From the IMG/VR virus record IMGVR_UViG_3300042523_000478, positions 27,987-91,986 of that record: DNA of 64,000 bases. The stretch is one strand, 5' to 3'. Made by a program: the position numbers and the translations under genes. Below the pieces are notes generated by a model. The model was not told the DNA's origin, did no database searches, and saw only the letters and a list, made by a program, of their open reading frames with translations. The DNA comes from a virus. Of the stretch, positions 45,277-54,435 are shown piece by piece; positions within the stretch are counted from its first letter, which is position 1, and each line of letters starts with the position of its first letter.

Positions 45277-46674
45277 TTAATCTAATTTACTTAGAATATC
45301 GCCACCATCATCATCGTAATCATCATCATCGTAATCATCATCGTCATCATCAGGAGCATCACCGTAAGTTTTTCTATACATTTCTTTTGCTTGTCCTAAA
45401 ATTTCAGTAAATTTTATTCTAGCTTTTTCATTGTCAGATGGGTTATCGGAAACAACATTGGCAATCACATCTTTTAAAAATTTTTCAGCTGGGATTCCAT
45501 AAAGTATTTTATAAAAGAAAGGTTTGTAAATTTTACCTTCATCATATAAAGTTAACTCATCTGGTAATAACGTCCTCATTTTTGTTAAAAGTGGGGTTCC
45601 AACACGAAAATTCATTGGTTCATTCTCCATTGTATCTGTTTGACCCATAACATCCATTGCCATTTCTGGGTCCATATCCCTCCATTGTTCTCTTGTTTGT
45701 ATCATTGGGAACACCTTAGATAGTTCGTGAAGTAGGATTGGGAATATTACTCCATTTGAATGGTACGTATCATTATCGTTACCCTCATTATTTTGTTCTC
45801 CCCCTTGTTCTTCATCATCGTCATCATCAGGAGCATCACCTCCCTTACCGGCAGAACCGGCAGCATTACCACCTAAAGATTCAATAAGGTCTTCATCCGT
45901 AAAATACATTAAATCATTTGCTCCCATTATTTTATTATATAAATCATATAATGATGGGTCTATTGCGTCTAATCTATCTTTATATAGTTGGTACAAAAAT
46001 TGACCTTTTTTACCCGCCCCTTGTGACAGTGCGTTAATAACATTTCTTTTTTCAATTTCTAACTCTCTTTGTTCTTCAGGGGTTAATTCATCAATATCAA
46101 AAGAAAAGTTTTTAGGTAATTCTAATTTCTTTTTTTTATCCGGTTTAATCTGAAACTCATTTGGATTAATTGGTTTTTCACCTAAAAATGTAACAATGTT
46201 AACAAAATTAAATTCATACACAATTCCACCACCATTCCGTCTTTTTTTAGCAATAATTCCTTGATTAACTGCATCTTCCATAGTTAAATCATAAGATAAC
46301 CACCCATCTTCTTTAGCTGCTATCTCAACCGCTAAATCTCTTAATTGTTCTCTATATCTAGGTTCGGTTCTCATGGCTTGTTGTACAGATCTCATCTGTT
46401 CCATTTGAATCGCCAACTTAACTTGTGGGTTTGTAATATTTTGTTGAGTACCAAAATATCTTTTAACGTAATCAACAATTTCTTTAAATCGTTTACTAGT
46501 CATTTTTTCTACGTCACTAACACCACCTCTAAACGCCCTATTTTTTGCATAAATTCCTTGAGGGTCCTCAATTTTTTGTTGGGTTCTTGGGTGAGGTCTT
46601 TCCTGGTAATCACCAAAATCCATAGGAGCTTCATTAACAATTTTTCTTATTAATCTTTCTAAATTATTTGACAT
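45277..46674 (-). CDS. Putative head-packaged acidic protein
   Basis: 465 residues. MSNNLERLIRKIVNEAPMDF carries a VNE-A site at residues about 13-16, the same leader pattern as the 34707 gene. The folded centre (FKEIVDYVKRYFGT, RDLAVEIAAKEDGW) is followed by two Asp-rich runs (about 280-300 and at the C-terminus). No family recognised. The upstream position relative to terminase and the leader suggest a virion component. Confidence 0.55.
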   Translation of the reverse strand: MSNNLERLIRKIVNEAPMDFGDYQERPHPRTQQKIEDPQGIYAKNRAFRGGVSDVEKMTSKRFKEIVDYVKRYFGTQQNITNPQVKLAIQMEQMRSVQQAMRTEPRYREQLRDLAVEIAAKEDGWLSYDLTMEDAVNQGIIAKKRRNGGGIVYEFNFVNIVTFLGEKPINPNEFQIKPDKKKKLELPKNFSFDIDELTPEEQRELEIEKRNVINALSQGAGKKGQFLYQLYKDRLDAIDPSLYDLYNKIMGANDLMYFTDEDLIESLGGNAAGSAGKGGDAPDDDDDEEQGGEQNNEGNDNDTYHSNGVIFPILLHELSKVFPMIQTREQWRDMDPEMAMDVMGQTDTMENEPMNFRVGTPLLTKMRTLLPDELTLYDEGKIYKPFFYKILYGIPAEKFLKDVIANVVSDNPSDNEKARIKFTEILGQAKEMYRKTYGDAPDDDDDDYDDDDYDDDGGDILSKLD

Positions 46675-46677
46675 TTT

Positions 46678-47640
46678 TTATACATTTAACGCTTGTTTTA
46701 TCGCTCCAATGAACTCATTTTTTTGACTTTCAATTTCCGCCTTTGGTTTTTCTTTTACTCCAGGGTTAGGATCTTTAAATGGATTATCTCCTTTTTTTGG
46801 TGGAGTTTTAACTCCAGGTTTTGCCGGAGCCTCTTTAGTTCTAGTATTTGCCTTTGGTTTTTCTTTTACTCCAGGGTTAGGGTCCTTAAATGGGTTATCT
46901 CTTTTTTTTGGTGGAGTTTTTGTTCCTGGAGTTTTTGTTCTTTCTTTTTCTTTAGTGTTTTCTCCCATTTCTCCACCCATAGACGACATTTTACCAATTG
47001 GTCTTTTCATTTCCATACCTTCATTTTCGGAAAACATAGTATTTCTTTTTGGTTTTGACAACATAAAAGATTCGCTCTTATTATTTCTTTCGGAAATTGT
47101 TCGTAAAATGTCTCCCTTAGTCATTTTAGGGTCAATATGTTTTTCAATCATTTCAACAATTCTATCTTCAAGATATCTTTCATATCCTTCTTTGGTTACT
47201 TTTTCTGGCATATTTTTTTGGTCTTTTTTAGTTGTACTACGTGAAAATTCATCTCTCATTTTACACCATTTTTTTTGTTCTTTTGTTTTACCATTACCAC
47301 ATTTTGTAAAGAATAATTTTTGTTGTGATCTTGATTCAAATTTTTCATCAAGTTCTTTTTCTTCAGACATAGGAGCATTAGAACCAGTAACAACTTGTAC
47401 TTTACCTCCAACTTTTTTAATCTGAACATCACCTGTTGCGTCATCGTTAGGTACTGCCATACCTTTACTTAAATCTGTATCATCTAATGTTGTTATGGTT
47501 TGAGCAACTTTTTGTGTTACTGCCTCTTTTGTTTCAAACTTTTCTGCAAGAATTCTAACTTGATTTCCAGTCATTTTTGAAATGGTGTTAAAATGAATAC
47601 CATTTTCTAGTAAAACTGTAACATATTTTTTAGTTTTCAT
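46678..47640 (-). CDS. Basic repeat-containing protein of the head region
   Basis: 320 residues. The N-terminus (KYVTVLLENGIHFNTISKMTGNQVRILAEKF) looks like a small folded HTH-like unit. The middle is basic. The C-terminal third carries two copies of a Lys/Pro repeat (TPPKKxDNPFKDPNPGVKEKPKA at about 240-262 and 275-297). Basic, disordered repeats would suit DNA binding inside the head. Function inferred weakly. Confidence 0.5.
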   Translation of the reverse strand: MKTKKYVTVLLENGIHFNTISKMTGNQVRILAEKFETKEAVTQKVAQTITTLDDTDLSKGMAVPNDDATGDVQIKKVGGKVQVVTGSNAPMSEEKELDEKFESRSQQKLFFTKCGNGKTKEQKKWCKMRDEFSRSTTKKDQKNMPEKVTKEGYERYLEDRIVEMIEKHIDPKMTKGDILRTISERNNKSESFMLSKPKRNTMFSENEGMEMKRPIGKMSSMGGEMGENTKEKERTKTPGTKTPPKKRDNPFKDPNPGVKEKPKANTRTKEAPAKPGVKTPPKKGDNPFKDPNPGVKEKPKAEIESQKNEFIGAIKQALNV

Positions 47641-48037
47641 ATACTACTTTTTTTTCAAATTCTAATACAAGATCTCTCTCATACAGTTTATCTTTAACTA
47701 TCTGTTCCTCATCACCAAACTTGAAAACAAGTCGTTTGACTAATGAGAAATCAATGTCTTCTTCTTTTTCCCAACCCAAAGCCAATACACCGTCTATTGA
47801 ATCCTGAACAGAAAATACATCTGAGTTTTGCACCAACTCTAATGTTATTTCCCCGTTGGTTAAGGTACCAACCTTTTTCACGTGTTCAACATCTGGAGGA
47901 CTTGGGTATCCATTAGCTGGTTTTAATTCCCAACCTTCACCCCAAATCTCATCAATACTATCTGAAAATATAAATTCATAAATGTTTTCTCCCCTATAAT
48001 TTGGGCCTAATCCATTTATGTAAATTAAAAAACTCAT
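47630..48037 (-). CDS. Hypothetical phage protein
   Basis: 135 residues, compact and mostly beta (LIYINGLGPNYRGENIYEFIF, then WGEGWELKPANGYPSPPDV). No domain recognised. It overlaps its downstream neighbour by 11 nt and the upstream gene by 4 nt, so it is part of a coupled three-gene unit (49500-46678). Confidence 0.6.
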   Translation of the reverse strand: MSFLIYINGLGPNYRGENIYEFIFSDSIDEIWGEGWELKPANGYPSPPDVEHVKKVGTLTNGEITLELVQNSDVFSVQDSIDGVLALGWEKEEDIDFSLVKRLVFKFGDEEQIVKDKLYERDLVLEFEKKVVYEN

Positions 48038-49500
48038 AGTACTTTACCGTTCGTTGTTATTTTTCTTTCTGTTAAACCATCAATAAAAACTAAATTACCT
48101 TTATTAGATAAACCGGCTAATTTTGATGTTGGGTTTATTTCAATAAATTTAAGAGACATTCTTTCTTGTTTAATATTTTCAGATAATCTTTTTATTCCTT
48201 TAATATTTTTTTCTCTTAATTTTTCCATTTCTTCTTTTCTTTTAATTCCCTTACTTTCGTTAATCATTACATCCTTGTTAGTAATATTAAAATATTTTGA
48301 AATAATTTTATCCACTTTTGACTCACCAAATGTTCCGTGTTCAAAATGGTTATAATTTCTTTGACTGGTTCTTGCCCCATGTTTAGGATATTCTTCACCC
48401 ATTTCACCACTCATTTTAGATAGACCATCAGCCATTGTTGTTGTTGCCAAACGATTAACCGCATCCCCAAGTGTAGGTGTGTCATATTCAGTCATTTCTC
48501 CTCCTTCTGGTGGTGGTGGAGGTAATTCATCATCTCCCATATCTGAAGGTTCTTCCATTGATAAATCTTCGTCTTCATTGTCATCATCCTCTTCGTCTTT
48601 ATCTTCATCATCATAATCACCCTCTAATCTTGATATAATTTCTTCAAGATCATCATCGTCTAATACATCAACATCAATAGCGGATAAAATAGAATTAATA
48701 ATGTATTTAACATCATTACCATCCATTTCATCTTTATCGTTAAATTTTCTGATTTTTTGTGCTAATTTACCTGTAAGTTTCTGGATAATTTTAAAAGAAG
48801 TTCCTTCTTCTTTTTTTGATTCGTCACCCATATCATCTCCCATATCATCAGGAAGTGGTGGCATTTCATCATCCATATCTCCCATATCATCACCCATTCC
48901 TTCCGGTGGTGGAGGCATATCACCTCCCATATCATCACCCATTCCTTCCGGTGGTGGAGGCATATCACCTCCCATATCAGATGGTGGTGGGGGCATATCA
49001 CCTCCCATATCATCAACAGGTACCGGTGGGGTAATAGGTGCCGGTGGGGTAATAGGTGCCGGTGCCGGAGCTAATTCTGGTGCCGGAGATGGTGTGGGAA
49101 TTTCTTCCGTATTTGTTTTAGGTAATCTTAGTTTAAACTTTTTTTTTTGCTCTGTAAAAAGAGAGATACCTTCATCGTTTCCGTACAAACCGTTGTATTC
49201 TTTGGCCATTAAATTTAATCTTTTTAAGGCTTGGGAATATGATGGGTAGTATTTCCTACTTTGCATAGGTTCAACATAATCTGTTATAGATTCGTTTAAA
49301 CTTAGTTTAATAATATAACCTTGTCTTTCTTTAACAATAGCATATGTGTTACCATCCGCCAAAGGTATAGTGTATTCAGTTGATTTGTTTTCATTTATGG
49401 ATTGTGGTAAAACTTCGTTAAATCTGGCAATTTCCATAATTCTACGAATCTTGTCCATACCTTGCAATTTTTCACTTCCAATAGGTCTTAATCCTCCCAT
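48034..49500 (-). CDS. Acidic, Pro/Met-repeat virion-region protein
   Basis: 488 residues. Ordered ends flank a long disordered middle with MGGDMPPPPEGMGDD repeats (about 165-230) and acidic stretches. The N-terminal helix pair (MDKIRRIMEIARFNEVLPQS) is reminiscent of the head-leader pattern. The C-terminus (SLKFIEINPTSKLAGLSNKG, then VFIDGLTERK) is a folded beta unit. It is the first gene of its unit behind a TATTTATA motif. Function unknown. Confidence 0.55.
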   Translation of the reverse strand: MGGLRPIGSEKLQGMDKIRRIMEIARFNEVLPQSINENKSTEYTIPLADGNTYAIVKERQGYIIKLSLNESITDYVEPMQSRKYYPSYSQALKRLNLMAKEYNGLYGNDEGISLFTEQKKKFKLRLPKTNTEEIPTPSPAPELAPAPAPITPPAPITPPVPVDDMGGDMPPPPSDMGGDMPPPPEGMGDDMGGDMPPPPEGMGDDMGDMDDEMPPLPDDMGDDMGDESKKEEGTSFKIIQKLTGKLAQKIRKFNDKDEMDGNDVKYIINSILSAIDVDVLDDDDLEEIISRLEGDYDDEDKDEEDDDNEDEDLSMEEPSDMGDDELPPPPPEGGEMTEYDTPTLGDAVNRLATTTMADGLSKMSGEMGEEYPKHGARTSQRNYNHFEHGTFGESKVDKIISKYFNITNKDVMINESKGIKRKEEMEKLREKNIKGIKRLSENIKQERMSLKFIEINPTSKLAGLSNKGNLVFIDGLTERKITTNGKVL

Positions 49501-49531
49501 AGTATATTTGTTTTTAAAATATTATTTTTTA

Positions 49532-49539
49532 TATAAATA
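49532..49539 (-). promoter_or_regulatory. Candidate late promoter motif
   Basis: Minus strand TGATATATTTATATAAAAAA, core ending 31 nt before the ATG at 49500. Confidence 0.45.
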
Positions 49540-49574
49540 TATCAATAAATATGTTTATTTGTTGATTTGTTAAA

Positions 49575-50312
49575 TTATTGTTTCATAGATAATTTTTTAT
49601 CTATAATTTCTGTCGGTATGTCATATAGTTTTTCAATATAACCATTTCTTCTAATTAATTTGAACGCTAGATTCTCAAGTGACATTTCTCCACCTTTTTC
49701 TAACCCACAATTTCTAAACTTTTTAAGCTTTTCTTTGTATTTCTTTACAATTGACTTTATTTCATCCGGACTTTCATCTTTGATGTTATCAACAACACCA
49801 TCAATAATTTTCATCCATTGTTTTGATTTTTCCTTTATTAATTCCACATCAATATCTTTCATATCACCTTTATTTGGTTCATTTACCCACATGTCGTAAA
49901 GGATTGAATAAACCCCAGAACTAAAGGTAACTCCAGTTTCGTCTTGGACAAAACACTCAACTTCGTACCCAAACAATTTTATATTATGTTTTTGATTAAA
50001 TACTATTTTTTTTAAATCAAAAAACTCCATATATAAATCTTTTGCATTTTCAGGAAACTGAGAATAATTTAATACGATGTGTAAATCAACATCAGAATAT
50101 TTTGACCAATTATAATTAGTTAAAGAACCTATCATTATTATGTCTGTTATTAGGATATCTATACCTAAAAAATCTATAAATAAATTTGAAACCTCTAATA
50201 ATTTTTTTCTAACTTCTGGGTTTATTTCGTATTTATTACCTTTTTTATTCCAGATTTTAGAATTAAGTTCATTTTGTGTTTCAAAACTTTTTAAAATTTC
50301 CGTATTATTCAT
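49575..50312 (-). CDS. Nucleotidyltransferase-domain protein
   Basis: 245 residues. MIGSLTNYNWSKYSDVDLHI at about 61-80 is the pol-beta superfamily nucleotidyltransferase signature GSxxxxxxSDxDL, giving two metal-binding Asp. A helical C-terminal part (about 130-245) follows. Such enzymes add nucleotides to RNA, proteins or antibiotics. Whether this one modifies tRNA 3' ends, relevant because the phage tRNAs lack encoded CCA, or something else is undecided. Confidence 0.65.
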   Translation of the reverse strand: MNNTEILKSFETQNELNSKIWNKKGNKYEINPEVRKKLLEVSNLFIDFLGIDILITDIIMIGSLTNYNWSKYSDVDLHIVLNYSQFPENAKDLYMEFFDLKKIVFNQKHNIKLFGYEVECFVQDETGVTFSSGVYSILYDMWVNEPNKGDMKDIDVELIKEKSKQWMKIIDGVVDNIKDESPDEIKSIVKKYKEKLKKFRNCGLEKGGEMSLENLAFKLIRRNGYIEKLYDIPTEIIDKKLSMKQ

Positions 50313-50336
50313 AATAATAAATACTTGAAATTTAAA

Positions 50337-50582
50337 TTAACTTAACTTTTTATATTTAAATACCTTTGAAATGTTTGTATTAAAAAACGACCCTTGTGAT
50401 TTAGCGGTTCTAAATTGGGTATATGTTTGGTGAGGAACTTCTTCATATTCGTATCTCATACCATTTTTAAATTCCGTAATCATTTTTTTAGTTTGAGTGT
50501 CGTATTCTGTCTTAATGATATTAGATGACTCAACCTCATTTAAAATTTTTGTTCCTTTTATTTCTTCTTTAGTAATTGCCAT
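50337..50582 (-). CDS. KTSC-domain protein
   Basis: 81 residues: VESSNIIKTEYDTQTKKMITEFKNG..YEYEEVPHQTYTQFRTAKSQGSFFNTNISK. This is the KTSC fold pattern (SS-x-I-x-x-x-xYD, F-x-x-G-x-x-Y-x-Y-x-x-VP, A-x-S-x-G-x-x-F/Y). KTSC domains are small and found in phages and as tails of lysyl-tRNA synthetase; their function is not established. Confidence 0.8.
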   Translation of the reverse strand: MAITKEEIKGTKILNEVESSNIIKTEYDTQTKKMITEFKNGMRYEYEEVPHQTYTQFRTAKSQGSFFNTNISKVFKYKKLS

Positions 50583-50594
50583 AATGTTTTTTTA

Positions 50595-50602
50595 TATAAA
50601 TA
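50595..50602 (-). promoter_or_regulatory. Candidate late promoter motif, KTSC gene
   Basis: Minus strand ATATATTTATATAAAAAAAC, core ending 12 nt before the ATG at 50582. Confidence 0.5.
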
Positions 50603-50643
50603 TATTTTTAATAAAAAAAAAATACACCCTTTTGGGTAAAAAC

Positions 50644-50658
50644 CTGACAAAATGTCAG
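50644..50658. promoter_or_regulatory. Perfect inverted repeat, possible operator
   Basis: CTGACA-AAA-TGTCAG between the divergent KTSC and Clp-like genes, about 85 nt upstream of the Clp ATG and about 40 nt upstream of its likely -33 element. No T run, so not a terminator. Confidence 0.4.
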
Positions 50659-50694
50659 TATTATAAAAAACAAACTAACAAGTTGTTAAAATTA

Positions 50695-50725
50695 TTGACT
50701 ACATACGACCTTATAGTTACACTTA
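50695..50725 (+). promoter_or_regulatory. Probable host-type promoter of the Clp-like gene
   Basis: TTG (in TTGAC) at 50695-50697, 20-nt spacer, TACACTTA at 50718-50725, a 7/8 match to TAnnTTTG counting the two free positions (final G replaced by A). Followed 16 nt later by the ATG. Confidence 0.45.
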
Positions 50726-50741
50726 TGTAAAACAAATTATT

Positions 50742-52796
50742 ATGATAGAATTTATTGATGAGGGAGATAAAAATAAAAAAAAACCTGAAGGGGGTGGAAC
50801 ACCAGTTTTAGATAATTTTAGTAAAGATTTAATTAAACTTGCAAGTCAAGGAAAATTAGACACAGTGATTGGTCGTGAAAAAGAGATTTTAAGAATTGCC
50901 CAAGTATTGTCAAGAAGGAAAAAAAATAACCCCATCATTATTGGAGAACCTGGAGCGGGTAAAACGGCAATAGTTGAGGGTCTTGCAATGATGATACATA
51001 ATGGGGATTGTCCTAAAAATTTATCCGAAAAAAGAATTGTTTCGTTAGACATTAATTCAGTTGTTGCTGGTACAAAATATAGAGGTCAATTTGAAGAGAG
51101 AATGAAGGTGATTATTGAAGAGATACAAAGTAACCCAGATATAATTATTTTTATAGATGAGGTACACACAATGGTTGGTGCGGGTAATAGTTCAGGGTCA
51201 TTAGATGCATCAAATATATTCAAACCAGCATTATCTCGTGGTGAAATACAATGTATTGGGGCCACAACATTAGACGAATACCGTAAACATTTTGAAAAGG
51301 ACGGAGCTCTTGAAAGAAGGTTTCAAAAAATAATTGTAGACCCTTCAACAAAAGAAGAAACATTAGAAATTTTAAAACAAAGTAAGGGTAAATACGAAGA
51401 ACACCATAATGTGAATTATAGTGATGAGTCATTACGTTTATGTGTAGAATTGGCAGATAGATATATAACAGACCGAGAATTTCCAGATAAGGCGTTTGAT
51501 ATCTTAGATGAGGTCGGTTCAAGAATGCAAATAGATATTAAACTCCCAGAACATATTGAAAAATTAAAACAGATATCTCAAGATATAAAAAGGGAAAAGG
51601 CTGAGGTTATTAAAAAACAAAACTATGAGTTAGCGGCAGAACTTAGAGATAGGGAAAAAAATATATTAACACAATTAGAGGCTGGAAAAAGAAAATTTGA
51701 GGAAGAACTTAAAAATAGTAAAAGACATATTCCAGAAGATTTAATTTATGAAGTTGTGTCTAATATGACTAAAATTCCTGTAAGTAAAATTAATATTGAT
51801 GAAAAAAATTCATTAGTTAGTCTTGAAAAGACTTTAAATTCTACGGTTATTGGTCAAGAGGATGCGGTTGGAAAAATATCAAAATCAATTAGAAGAAATA
51901 GAGTTGGTATTAAAGATCCTAATAGACCTATTGGGTCATTTATTTTCTTGGGGTCAACCGGTGTTGGTAAAACGTTTTTGGCTAAAAGATTGGCTAAAGA
52001 AATTTTTGGTAATGAAGATAGTTTAATTAGAGTTGATATGTCTGAATACCAAGAAAAACACACCATCTCTAGATTAATTGGGTCACCTCCAGGATACGTT
52101 GGTCACGAAGAAGGTGGACAACTTACAGAACAAGTTAAAAACAAACCATATTCGGTTATTTTATTTGATGAAATTGAAAAAGCAAATAAAGACATATTTT
52201 CAACATTACTCCAGATGTTAGATGATGGACATATGACTGATGGTCTTGGTAGAAAAATCAATTTTAAAAATTGTTTAATAATTATGACATCAAACATTGG
52301 GGTTAGAAAAGTTCAAGAGTTTGGTGGAGGAATGGGATTTAAAACAAACAATACAAGTGAGGAAGTTCTTGAGGAACATAAAAGAGACATTATTAAAAAG
52401 GAATTAAGTAAGTTTTTTGCTCCTGAATTTTTAAATAGAATTGATGATGTAATTATCTTTAATTCACTTAAAAAAGAACATGTGGATAAAATAGTTAAAC
52501 TTGAGATCGATATCCTTATTAAAAGATTAAAATCAATGAGATATAATTTTACATATGAAGAATCTGTTGTTACGATCATATCTAAGGTGGGGTTTGATGA
52601 AACATACGGAGCAAGACCAATTAAAAGGGCAATCCAAAATAAGATTGAAGATTTAATTTCAGAAAAAATACTTCTTAGTGAAGTTGTTGAGGGTACCGAA
52701 TATATGTTACTTGTAAAAGAGGGTGAGGAGATTGTAATTGAAGACCACACAATTCAGGAACCAAAGAAACGAGGTAGAAAGAAAAAGGAGGATTAA
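50742..52796 (+). CDS. ClpC-like double AAA+ unfoldase lacking the N-domain
   Basis: 684 residues. First AAA+: Walker A GEPGAGKT at 68-75 and Walker B IIIFIDEVH at 134-142. A UVR-like helical segment follows (QNYELAAELRDREK at about 293-306). Second AAA+: Walker A GSTGVGKT at 404-411, VILFDEIEKAN, and the conserved GARPIKRAIQ in the C-domain. MGF at 531-533 sits where ClpC/ClpA carry the ClpP-docking tripeptide (VGF/IGL), so docking to host ClpP is plausible. The usual N-terminal Clp_N repeats are absent and replaced by about 25 disordered residues, implying altered substrate recruitment. Confidence 0.88.
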   Translation: MIEFIDEGDKNKKKPEGGGTPVLDNFSKDLIKLASQGKLDTVIGREKEILRIAQVLSRRKKNNPIIIGEPGAGKTAIVEGLAMMIHNGDCPKNLSEKRIVSLDINSVVAGTKYRGQFEERMKVIIEEIQSNPDIIIFIDEVHTMVGAGNSSGSLDASNIFKPALSRGEIQCIGATTLDEYRKHFEKDGALERRFQKIIVDPSTKEETLEILKQSKGKYEEHHNVNYSDESLRLCVELADRYITDREFPDKAFDILDEVGSRMQIDIKLPEHIEKLKQISQDIKREKAEVIKKQNYELAAELRDREKNILTQLEAGKRKFEEELKNSKRHIPEDLIYEVVSNMTKIPVSKINIDEKNSLVSLEKTLNSTVIGQEDAVGKISKSIRRNRVGIKDPNRPIGSFIFLGSTGVGKTFLAKRLAKEIFGNEDSLIRVDMSEYQEKHTISRLIGSPPGYVGHEEGGQLTEQVKNKPYSVILFDEIEKANKDIFSTLLQMLDDGHMTDGLGRKINFKNCLIIMTSNIGVRKVQEFGGGMGFKTNNTSEEVLEEHKRDIIKKELSKFFAPEFLNRIDDVIIFNSLKKEHVDKIVKLEIDILIKRLKSMRYNFTYEESVVTIISKVGFDETYGARPIKRAIQNKIEDLISEKILLSEVVEGTEYMLLVKEGEEIVIEDHTIQEPKKRGRKKKED

Positions 52797-52812
52797 AAAC
52801 CCTCCATTTTTA
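52787..52812. terminator. Bidirectional terminator between converging genes
   Basis: GGAGG/CCTCC hairpin with T-rich tracts on both strands (plus ATTTTTATT, minus TTTTTC). It overlaps the end of the Clp-like gene. Confidence 0.8.
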
Positions 52813-53583
52813 TTATTTTACATCATAAACACCATAAGGAATATCCCCTAAAGAGTTTTCCCTTTTAAATTCCCTTACTTTTTGTTTAAATTTATCTAAA
52901 TATTGTTCAGGTATCTTAACACAAACTCTTTTAATTTTCCGTTTTGGGTTTGGTCCTGGTTTTGGTTTAATTACTTTTTTATTAACAATTTTTGGTCCTG
53001 GTTCTGGTATATATGTATTAGTATTGTCACCTTTTTCAGCTTTAATTGGTACGTTCATTGTTCCTACACCAGATATTGATGCGGAAACATATTGTTCTTT
53101 TGTTGAAGCCGCGCTATCTTTTACTGTTGATTTACCAATAACTGTTGCTCCTGGCGTTACATTCAATCTTAGTGATTGCGAATTATCTTTTATAAGTTTT
53201 ATTAAATTATCCCTTCTTCTTGTAGCCAAAGATTTATTATTATAACCAGAAGAACTATTAACGGCTGAAGCCCCACCATTCACAATAACATTAACACTAC
53301 CTTTTGTTACTTTTAATAAGTCAGATATTGTAAGTAATATTTCTTTAATTTTTGGGTCATTTTTATTAATTATATCAATACCGTTTGAAAATGTAGAACT
53401 ACCGTATGATGTTATAGTATATGGGATATTAAATCCATTTGGATATTTTTTTTTCTGTCTGTCTTCAGAACTTATATCCTGACCACCTAAAGCTTCAGAA
53501 ATTAAATAATGATTTTTTGTTGCGTCTTTATGTTGATTAAGTATGTTTTTCTTTTCTTCTTCTGTAATTATAAATTTTTTCAT
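52813..53583 (-). CDS. OmpA-like-domain protein with packaging-type leader
   Basis: 256 residues. N-terminal leader-like segment: KKFIITEEEKKNILNQHKDA, then YLISEALGG at about 27-35 (LISE-A resembles the capsid protease site). The middle (about 95-165: SVNVIVNGGASAVNSSSGYN, then SLATRRRDNLIKLIKD) follows the OmpA-type peptidoglycan-binding layout (GxxS/D, YN, LxxxRxxxL). A Lys/Pro tail follows. It could be a virion protein binding the cell wall. The related leader plus wall-domain combination recurs at 60714. Confidence 0.5.
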   Translation of the reverse strand: MKKFIITEEEKKNILNQHKDATKNHYLISEALGGQDISSEDRQKKKYPNGFNIPYTITSYGSSTFSNGIDIINKNDPKIKEILLTISDLLKVTKGSVNVIVNGGASAVNSSSGYNNKSLATRRRDNLIKLIKDNSQSLRLNVTPGATVIGKSTVKDSAASTKEQYVSASISGVGTMNVPIKAEKGDNTNTYIPEPGPKIVNKKVIKPKPGPNPKRKIKRVCVKIPEQYLDKFKQKVREFKRENSLGDIPYGVYDVK

Positions 53584-53596
53584 ATTTGATTTTTAT

Positions 53597-53604
53597 TATA
53601 AATA
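53597..53604 (-). promoter_or_regulatory. Candidate late promoter motif
   Basis: Minus strand ATTATATTTATAATAAAAATC, core ending 13 nt before the ATG at 53583. Confidence 0.5.
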
Positions 53605-53622
53605 TAATAAACTATGAAAAAA

Positions 53623-54408
53623 TTAATGTTTGGTGTAACCTAAATTTTCAATCATTAACTTACCAACCTTAATTCCGTTATAGGTATCCTCAACAACAAC
53701 ATACTCATTTCTTGTATGATAGTTGTAATATCCAATGGAGATATTAAAACAAGACAGACCAAAGTTTTTATTTAGTGGGTATATGTCAGTATATGGGTGC
53801 CTATGATATTTTGTATCTCCAGGAAAATGTTCCGTTATCAAACTACCCCCAACGTTAAAGAATTCACTATCTCTATTAAACATTGGTCTGTTCATTAGAA
53901 ATTCTGAAATCATATTGTTTTCTGGAGCGTCGAATTGAATTACGTACCCGACATTAGTGAAGAATTCAGGATCCGCATTAAACGAACCTTTACATCCTGT
54001 TTCCTCAGCAACAAAAAATGCCGCTTTAAGGTTCGGTAATTCATTTAAAAGTTCCAAACAACCATACACACCACACTTATCATCACCGCCAATACCGGTT
54101 GGTTCGCCATCATTATTGTAAGCCTTTAAAGAAAGTTTAATTTCTTTCTGGGCATTAGGTAATTGTTCTTCAACAACATTGATTGAATCAATTGTATGTA
54201 CGGTATCCGTATGTGCAACCACACAAGGAAAATAATCAATATTCTCATCAGTTTGTTTTGTGGCGTAGATATTGTAAAATTGGTCAACGTAGAAGGGGAT
54301 TTTATTTTCCTCCAACCAAGTTGTTATAAAATCAATCATCAAATCTTCTTGATAAGTTTTTGTGGGAACAGATAAAACCTGTTTTAATAACTCAAAATTT
54401 CTTTCCAT
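53623..54408 (-). CDS. M20-type zinc peptidase-like protein
   Basis: 261 residues. VVAHTDTVHTI at about 63-73 gives the first metal His and Asp. GIGGDDKCGVYGCLELL at about 105-121 contains the bridging Asp. FFVAEETGCKGS at about 131-142 has the catalytic Glu pair. YNYHTRNEYVVVED near the C-terminus has the last metal His. This order matches the peptidase T/M20 di-zinc exopeptidases, but it is shorter because the dimerisation domain is reduced. It may free amino acids from peptides, for example degradation products. A TATATTTG -7 element lies just upstream. Confidence 0.78.
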   Translation of the reverse strand: MERNFELLKQVLSVPTKTYQEDLMIDFITTWLEENKIPFYVDQFYNIYATKQTDENIDYFPCVVAHTDTVHTIDSINVVEEQLPNAQKEIKLSLKAYNNDGEPTGIGGDDKCGVYGCLELLNELPNLKAAFFVAEETGCKGSFNADPEFFTNVGYVIQFDAPENNMISEFLMNRPMFNRDSEFFNVGGSLITEHFPGDTKYHRHPYTDIYPLNKNFGLSCFNISIGYYNYHTRNEYVVVEDTYNGIKVGKLMIENLGYTKH

Positions 54409-54435
54409 ACCACAAATATATAAAACTTATTTGAA

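Noticed and set aside
48701-49249. Plus-strand ORF of 182 codons opposite the MGGDMPPPP repeats
   Set aside because: Low-complexity shadow of the minus-strand gene at 48034-49500.
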